Positions 6,629 through 10,605 of a stretch of DNA of 10,605 nucleotides are shown piece by piece. Origin of the DNA: Dehalococcoidia bacterium. Lineage in GTDB: Bacteria > Chloroflexota > Dehalococcoidia > Dehalococcoidales > W693. How positions within the stretch are numbered: position 1 is the stretch's first letter; every line of letters starts with the position of its first letter. The stretch lies in the NCBI GenBank assembly GCA_011170385.1, contig DUFE01000032.1, forward strand, positions 1 through 10,605. The letters run 5' to 3'. A model generated the notes under the pieces. The model was not told the origin of the DNA. It did not search any database and saw only the letters and a program-made list of their open reading frames with translations. Both the position numbers and the translations under genes were made by a program.

Positions 6629-7327
6629 TCATTCGGACTTTTGAAAATAGTAACCGACACCGGGTTCGGTTATTATGTACTTCGGATGGGCGGGATCCGG
6701 CTCTATCTTCTGCCGCAGGTGCCAGACGTAAATGCGCACATGGTCTATGTCGTCGGTGTACTCCCAACCCCATACGTTTTCAAGGAGCTTCTTGTGTGTG
6801 AGAATACGCCCGGCGTTACCCAGAAGGTGAGCAAATAGCTTGAACTCGGTTGGTGTCAGCCTGATCCGCTTTCCGTTGACGGTGATTTTGCGTTCGGCTA
6901 CATCTACAGTAAGGAAGTCGTCGCTATAGTTCGCCTTCCTGGCTCTCTGCCGTGGTATTGATTCGGCGCGCCGTAGCGTTGCCTTTACCCTTGCCACCAG
7001 CTCCTTGTTGCCCACCGGTTTGAAGAGATAGCCGTCGGCACCATGATCAAGACCACAGACGATGTTTGCCTCAGACTTCTGTTCACCGGTAATAATAACG
7101 ATAGGTACATCGCTGACATCGCGGATGCGGCTGCATGTTTGCAATCCGTCCATCCGGGGCATCATTACGTCCAGGAGCACAAGATCAGGGTTATGGTTGA
7201 ATATAAGCCGCAGGGCTTCCTGCCCTTCTCTGGCGGTGAGCACCTTGTATCCACTGTGTGTGAGGGTATTTATAGTTAGCCTGATGAATGCTGGATCATC
7301 ATCGACGACAAGTATCTTTTTATCCAT
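6629..7327 (-). CDS. OmpR/PhoB-family response regulator (receiver plus winged helix)
   Basis: A 232-residue DNA-binding response regulator. The receiver (residues 3-120) has the acidic pocket DDD (9-11), phospho-acceptor Asp53 (LVLLDVMMPRMDG), Thr80 and Lys103 (YLFKPV). The C-terminal winged-helix domain (about 135-230) reads RLTPTEFKLFAHLL, VWHLRQKIEPD and ITEPGVGYYF, typical of Trans_reg_C. The frame is open further upstream, but the ATG at 7327 is chosen because AAGGAG lies just before it and MDKKILVVDDD is the standard receiver start. The ATG overlaps the stop of the mini-receiver gene (ATGGATAA), so translation may be coupled. It is the only DNA-binding protein in the window and the last gene before the apbE-rnf operon, so it is the natural candidate regulator of that operon; this is inference. 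Confidence 0.93.
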   Translation of the reverse strand: MDKKILVVDDDPAFIRLTINTLTHSGYKVLTAREGQEALRLIFNHNPDLVLLDVMMPRMDGLQTCSRIRDVSDVPIVIITGEQKSEANIVCGLDHGADGYLFKPVGNKELVARVKATLRRAESIPRQRARKANYSDDFLTVDVAERKITVNGKRIRLTPTEFKLFAHLLGNAGRILTHKKLLENVWGWEYTDDIDHVRIYVWHLRQKIEPDPAHPKYIITEPGVGYYFQKSE

Positions 7328-7442
7328 TGCTGTTCTCCTTGCGGTGCTTAAGCAGCCCGGAGACAGCATCGCGCAGCTGGTGGGTATTGGCTGGTTTAGA
7401 CAGGTAGGCATTGTCTTTGACGATCAGTATCTTATCTTTCAT
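7320..7442 (-). CDS. 40-residue mini-receiver: internally deleted CheY-like protein
   Basis: A small ORF filling the space between two larger genes. It starts at ATG 7442 with AAGGAG about ten bases upstream, and ends with TAA 7322-7320 inside the next gene's start. It begins MKDKILIVKDN, which is strand 1 of a receiver domain. It then jumps directly to AYLSKPANTHQLRDAV and GLLKH, which is the conserved Lys-Pro loop, last strand and last helix. About 80 central residues, including the phosphorylated Asp, are missing, and the acidic pair of the pocket is reduced to Lys-Asp. The frame is preserved across the join. It cannot work as a normal receiver. It is probably a deletion remnant that is still translated, possibly kept for coupling to the downstream gene; a retained function as a tiny partner protein is conceivable. 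Confidence 0.75.
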   Translation of the reverse strand: MKDKILIVKDNAYLSKPANTHQLRDAVSGLLKHRKENSNG

Positions 7443-7448
7443 GTTTAT

Positions 7449-8099
7449 TCATCTCCTTCGTGTGGATAATTCAGCCCGGAATGGTGCAAAGGAGCCATCT
7501 ATTAAATGTAATAAATGCTGGCTGCTGGAAAGGATATCGTTGAGGCATTGCTTCTGCCTTTTATTTAACTTGCCCGGTATTTCGTCAAGCATAAGCTCGG
7601 AGAAGCCGATGATGACATTTAGGGGAGTGCGTAACTCGTGAGATATATCGGCTAAAAGATCGGACACGAGCTTGCTATTCCCCTCTATCCCTTCGGTTTC
7701 TTGGGGAGATTCTCCCATTTGTGTTTTTTCCTTATTTAAAAATTTCCTCAGTGTATTGATAAAGTCGCGGACGTTAATAGGCTTGGAGATATAACCATCA
7801 CACCCCGTTTGCATTACCCTTTCTCGGTCTCCCTTCATGGCGCAGGCGGTCAGCGCCAGAATAACTGCGCCTCTGCCGGCAGTGTTCTTTCTTATCATAC
7901 CGACCGCCGTTGCACCGTTTATATCTGGCAGCTGCATGTCCATAAGAATAAGATCCGGGGGTGTTGTTTTCATTTTCTCCATTGCCTGACGGGCAGTTGT
8001 TGCCCGGAGAACTTCATAACCCTCTGACTCCAGAATGTGGCAGGTCAGCTTCATGTTCATAAAGTCGTCTTCTACGACCAGTATTTTCTTATCCGGCAT
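7449..8099 (-). CDS. Receiver-HisKA protein lacking an ATPase domain
   Basis: A 216-residue protein. Residues 1-122 form a receiver domain with the acidic pocket EDD (10-12), Asp54 (LILMDMQLPDING), Thr84 and Lys106 (YISKPIN). A hydrophilic linker leads to a HisKA dimerisation domain (about 145-202) with phospho-acceptor His154 (DISHELRTPLNVIIGFSE). After HLLHLIDG the sequence stops resembling kinases and ends in a short basic tail (AELSTRRR). The HATPase_c domain with its N, G1 and G2 boxes is absent. The sibling kinase directly upstream shares LIDG and then continues normally, so the join is probably a deletion point. The protein could pass phosphate between its own Asp and His but could not use ATP itself. 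The start ATG abuts the stop of the preceding gene. Confidence 0.88.
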   Translation of the reverse strand: MPDKKILVVEDDFMNMKLTCHILESEGYEVLRATTARQAMEKMKTTPPDLILMDMQLPDINGATAVGMIRKNTAGRGAVILALTACAMKGDRERVMQTGCDGYISKPINVRDFINTLRKFLNKEKTQMGESPQETEGIEGNSKLVSDLLADISHELRTPLNVIIGFSELMLDEIPGKLNKRQKQCLNDILSSSQHLLHLIDGSFAPFRAELSTRRR

Positions 8100-9266
8100 C
8101 TATCTGTCCTCCCGGTGGATAACGGGGATTGAAAAGGTGAAGTTGCTGCCACTGCCGATTTCACTGGTCAGCCAGATAGCACCACCGTTAAGCTCGATCA
8201 GCCTTCTGGCTATTGCCAACCCTAGACCGGCGCCCTGGTGCCCGGCACCGGTGCTTCCTTCCGCCTGTCCGAACTCCTCGAAGATTTTCTGGTGATCTTG
8301 TGGGCTTATACCGATGCCGTTATCGATAACGGAGCAGTATATTAAATGAGGTTTTTCCATTGTACAGGTTACGCTTATCGTGCCGTCCTCCGGGGTGAAC
8401 TTATGGGCGTTGGATATAAGGTTGAGGAATACCTGTTTTATCTTGGCTTCATCGGCGTAGATAGCAGGTACATCTTCGTCGATTTTTATATTCAGCGTCT
8501 GTTTCTTCGACGTCAGCATGGGTAATACCGTCATCCTGACATCCTCCAGCAGACACAACAGGTTGAAATCACCGGGTTCCAGGATGGTTTTACCGGACTC
8601 AACCTTGGACAGGTTCAGTATGCCGTCGATGAGATTAAGCAAATGCTTGGTCGAGGTGTGGATATATTGCAGGAACTCATAGTGGGTTACCCTGTCCTGG
8701 GGCGCCATCGTATCGTCCAGCAGCACCTCCGAGAAACCGATAATAGAATTTAAGGGAGTACGCAACTCATGGCTCATCTTAGCCATGAAGCCGGATTTAG
8801 CGCGGTTTGCCTGATCCAGCGCCCGGTTAGCTTCCTCCAGGCTTTTATTTGACTGCTGCAAGCTCTCCACCAGTTTGCGGTTCTCAATCAGAAGCCTTTG
8901 CTCTCTCAAGGCATTGTTGATGATGGTCTCCAGTTCCGTCATCGCCACCGGTTTGAGTACATAGGCGTACGCCCCTTCGTTTATGGCATCTACAGCTGTT
9001 TCGATGCTGGCGTGGCCGGTTATCATAATCACCACCGTCTCCGGGTAGATTTCCTTGGCTGTCTCTAATATCTCCACGCCGCTTATATCGGGTAGCTTAA
9101 TATCGGTGATAAGAATGTTGAACGGCTTCTGCCTGATAAGCTCCAGTGCTTTACTGCCGGTTGCGGCGGTGGTCACGCGGTAACCGATATCCTTCAGCCC
9201 GGCAGACAGTGTCTTCAGGGTCGATGTATTATCATCTATCAATATAATATCTACTATTGATGTCAT
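8100..9266 (-). CDS. Receiver-HisKA-HATPase hybrid sensor kinase
   Basis: A 388-residue soluble kinase with no membrane segment. An N-terminal receiver (1-120) has pocket residues DD (11-12), phospho-acceptor Asp55 (ILITDIKLPD), Thr83 and Lys105. A coiled-coil linker (about 121-158) contains heptad-like ENRKLVESLQQSNKSLEEA. HisKA follows with His166 (MSHELRTPLNSIIGFSE). HATPase_c has the N box around Asn286 (LNLISNAHKFTP), G1 DNGIGI (315-320), the F box near 329-332 and G2 GAGLGL (345-350). All catalytic motifs are present, so this looks like the one complete, active kinase in the window. Its input probably comes from phosphorylation of the receiver by another kinase, or through the coiled coil. 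It lies 15 bases after the stand-alone receiver gene and abuts the next gene. Confidence 0.95.
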   Translation of the reverse strand: MTSIVDIILIDDNTSTLKTLSAGLKDIGYRVTTAATGSKALELIRQKPFNILITDIKLPDISGVEILETAKEIYPETVVIMITGHASIETAVDAINEGAYAYVLKPVAMTELETIINNALREQRLLIENRKLVESLQQSNKSLEEANRALDQANRAKSGFMAKMSHELRTPLNSIIGFSEVLLDDTMAPQDRVTHYEFLQYIHTSTKHLLNLIDGILNLSKVESGKTILEPGDFNLLCLLEDVRMTVLPMLTSKKQTLNIKIDEDVPAIYADEAKIKQVFLNLISNAHKFTPEDGTISVTCTMEKPHLIYCSVIDNGIGISPQDHQKIFEEFGQAEGSTGAGHQGAGLGLAIARRLIELNGGAIWLTSEIGSGSNFTFSIPVIHREDR

Positions 9267-9281
9267 ATTCAGCCCGCTCTA

Positions 9282-9641
9282 TTACCGTGAAATCTCACCC
9301 ATCAATGCCAGTATTTTCTCTATATCGAAGGGTTTATAAATACAGGTGTAAGCTCCTAGGCATATGGATTTCCTGACCAGTTCCTCCTCAGAGTAGGCGG
9401 TCATCATAACGACTGCCGACTGCGGGTTTATCTTCTTAACCTCGCGGAAGGTCTGTACGCCGTTGATACCGGGCATTTTTATATCCATGAAGATAAGGTC
9501 GAATGAAACCTGTTTCGCCGCCTCGATAGCCTGGTAACCATTTTCGGCAAGGACGACATTATGCCCCTCGTCCTCTAGTATACCGCCCAGGGTCAGCCGG
9601 CTACTTTTAAGGTCATCCACCACCAGAATATTTGTTTTCAT
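9282..9641 (-). CDS. Stand-alone receiver (CheY/Spo0F-like)
   Basis: A 119-residue single-domain response regulator. It has pocket Asp9-Asp10 (ILVVDD), phospho-acceptor Asp53 (LIFMDIKMPGING), Thr81 (MMTAYSEEE) and Lys103 (CIYKPF). There is no output domain, so it most likely shuttles phosphate between kinases in a relay or binds a target protein. An upstream in-frame ATG at 9680 would add 13 residues; the ATG at 9641 is preferred because AAAGGA lies just upstream and MKTNILVVDD is the normal receiver start. It sits between two kinase genes, which fits a relay role. Confidence 0.92.
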   Translation of the reverse strand: MKTNILVVDDLKSSRLTLGGILEDEGHNVVLAENGYQAIEAAKQVSFDLIFMDIKMPGINGVQTFREVKKINPQSAVVMMTAYSEEELVRKSICLGAYTCIYKPFDIEKILALMGEISR

Positions 9642-9683
9642 TACATTTCCTTTCGTGTATACACTATGGTTTACAACCATCTA

Positions 9684-10055
9684 TCATTTGGGTAGAGACA
9701 CCGTGTAAGTGGTGCACTTTCCAGTCTTCCGTAAGGGCAAGACAACGGTAAAGGCGGCACCTCGTCCCTCTTTGCTTTCTACCAGAATGTCTCCGCCGCG
9801 TCTCTCCAGTATGCTTTTACAGACCGATAATCCGAGACCGATACCCCTTGCTTTGGTGGTGAAGAGGGGGTCGAATATCTTTTTTATGGCTGCTGGTGGA
9901 ATGCCACAGCCATTGTCGCTGAAAACGATGCTGACGGTATTCCCCCTGCTTTTTGCTCTGATGGTCAGGTTACCTCCTTCGAGCATCGCCTGTTCGGCGT
10001 TGATTATAATGTTGGTAAAAACCTGACGGATCTGGTTGGCGTCCACCATAACCAT
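9684..10055 (-). CDS. Sensor kinase, C-terminal ATPase part (after a frameshift)
   Basis: This is the HATPase_c half of the kinase whose first half lies at 10605-10004 in another frame. Its motifs are QVFTNIIINAEQAM (N box), DNGCGIP (G1), KIFDPLFTTKARGIGLGL (F and G2 boxes) and a normal ending FTVVLP plus a short tail. The apparent start, ATG 10055, lies within the conserved region just before the N box and has no ribosome site, so it is not a natural gene start. Adding one A to the A5 tract at 10066-10062 joins the two halves into one continuous kinase. Unless frameshifting or an error in the sequence restores the frame, this half would be silent or inactive. Confidence 0.85.
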   Translation of the reverse strand: MVMVDANQIRQVFTNIIINAEQAMLEGGNLTIRAKSRGNTVSIVFSDNGCGIPPAAIKKIFDPLFTTKARGIGLGLSVCKSILERRGGDILVESKEGRGAAFTVVLPLRKTGKCTTYTVSLPK

Positions 10056-10605
10056 AGGCAGTTTTTATCCATACTCTTGACCAGATTTATATTTTTCGCC
10101 GGTGGGTTGTGCTCCAGGGTATGTTCGATCAAATCAGCTATGCTGGTGGGGTGGACGGTCGGTCTGGCTACCCGCGAGAAGCCGAGAAGGTCGGTTATCA
10201 CCTTGTTTGCCGAATTGACCTCCTCATCCATGATTTCCAGAAACTCTATTCCCCTGGGCTCAGTGGCAGGCAGGTCGGTATTATTTATTTTTCTGCGTAC
10301 ATAGAAAACGGCGTTCTTTATTGCCCCAAGCGGGTTTCGCAGCTCGTGGCCGACGCCACTGGCAAGCTGCCCGATAGCCGCCAGCTTCTCGGAGCGGATT
10401 AACTGTTCACGTGTTTCCAGTAGCTCCTCATTGGCGGCGCGAAGTTCCTCCTCGGTTGACTGCAGCTCCTCGTTTGCTGACCGAAGCTTATCGTTGCGTG
10501 CATCCAGCAGCTCATTCTTTTTCTGTATCTCCTCCTCCATCTGCTTGCGCTCGGTGATGTCCCTCATGCTTGCTTGGACAATTGTCTTGGTGCCCATTTT
10601 TAACA
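10004..10605 (-). CDS. Sensor kinase, N-terminal part: PAS end, coiled coil and HisKA (partial, frameshifted)
   Basis: The frame is open to the right edge, so the gene starts outside the window. The first visible residues (TKTIVQASMRDITERK) are the end of a PAS/PAC sensor domain, so more PAS sequence should lie upstream. A long coiled coil follows (EIQKKNELLDARNDKL and similar heptads). HisKA comes next, with its acceptor His (SGVGHELRNPLGAIKN) encoded at 10348-10346. After VKSMDKN the frame runs into an unrelated tail (CLWLWWTP, stop at 10006-10004), while the correct continuation LPMVMVDANQIRQVF is in the -1 frame. The break is at the A5 tract 10066-10062. As written, this product has a histidine but no ATP-binding domain. 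It is probably the first gene of the signalling cluster seen here. Confidence 0.87.
   Translation of the reverse strand, partial: LKMGTKTIVQASMRDITERKQMEEEIQKKNELLDARNDKLRSANEELQSTEEELRAANEELLETREQLIRSEKLAAIGQLASGVGHELRNPLGAIKNAVFYVRRKINNTDLPATEPRGIEFLEIMDEEVNSANKVITDLLGFSRVARPTVHPTSIADLIEHTLEHNPPAKNINLVKSMDKNCLWLWWTPTRSVRFLPTL

Noticed and set aside
7062..7469. Plus-strand ORF of 135 codons opposite the OmpR-type regulator and mini-receiver
   Set aside because: Antisense to conserved receiver sequence, with no ribosome site or domain.
10060..10072. Programmed -1 frameshifting in the sensor kinase
   Set aside because: The site is T-AAA-AAC, not a canonical X-XXY-YYZ heptamer, and I see no clear downstream stem-loop; a simple one-base indel is the more economical explanation.
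1..10605. CRISPR array, insertion sequence, tRNA or rRNA
   Set aside because: No regularly spaced repeats, transposase sequence, terminal inverted repeats or tRNA/rRNA-like sequence were seen on either strand.

Overview
The window looks like part of the chromosome of an anaerobic bacterium. Every gene I can support lies on the minus strand, so the biological order runs from the right edge to the left edge. The base composition is moderate (roughly half G+C in genes), ATA is freely used for isoleucine, and the rnf genes are in the order C-D-G-E-A-B typical of Clostridia and many other anaerobes. There are two twin-arginine (Tat) leader sequences. An anaerobic, fermentative, acetogenic or hydrogen-metabolising lineage fits best. 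I lean weakly towards Chloroflexota (Dehalococcoidia-like) or Firmicutes, from general style only; the taxon is an inference and not something the sequence proves.

Region 1 (10605 to 6629) is a run of two-component genes. It starts with a sensor kinase cut by the window edge and broken by a frameshift in an A5 tract. Next come a stand-alone receiver, a complete receiver-HisKA-ATPase kinase, and a receiver-HisKA protein that lacks its ATPase domain. Then come a 40-residue mini-receiver that has lost its whole middle, and finally an OmpR-type DNA-binding regulator. The genes are nearly contiguous and probably form one transcript.

Region 2 (6628 to 6230) is a 399-base, very AT-rich gap that probably carries the control region of the next operon.

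Region 3 (6229 to 590) is apbE-rnfCDGEAB. ApbE attaches FMN to the Rnf flavoprotein subunits. Rnf is a membrane ferredoxin:NAD+ oxidoreductase that couples electron flow to Na+ or H+ transport. Several subunits depart from the family pattern. RnfB lacks the N-terminal Fe-S domain, RnfD has Ser in place of the flavinylated Thr, RnfG has lost the ETPGLG motif, and the conserved N-terminus of rnfC extends 41 codons beyond the first usable ATG.

Region 4 (589 to 1) is a 477-base gap with two good sigma-70-type promoters and operator-like repeats. It leads into the first 37 codons of a Tat-exported protein, probably a [NiFe] hydrogenase small subunit. A plausible overall picture is a redox module in which hydrogenase, Rnf and its flavinylation enzyme are controlled by the adjacent phosphorelay genes; that regulatory link is inference.

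I do not see a clearly new type of system. The most unusual signal is a set of frame-preserving internal domain losses (RnfB, the kinase, the mini-receiver) together with two gene-breaking events at A5 tracts.
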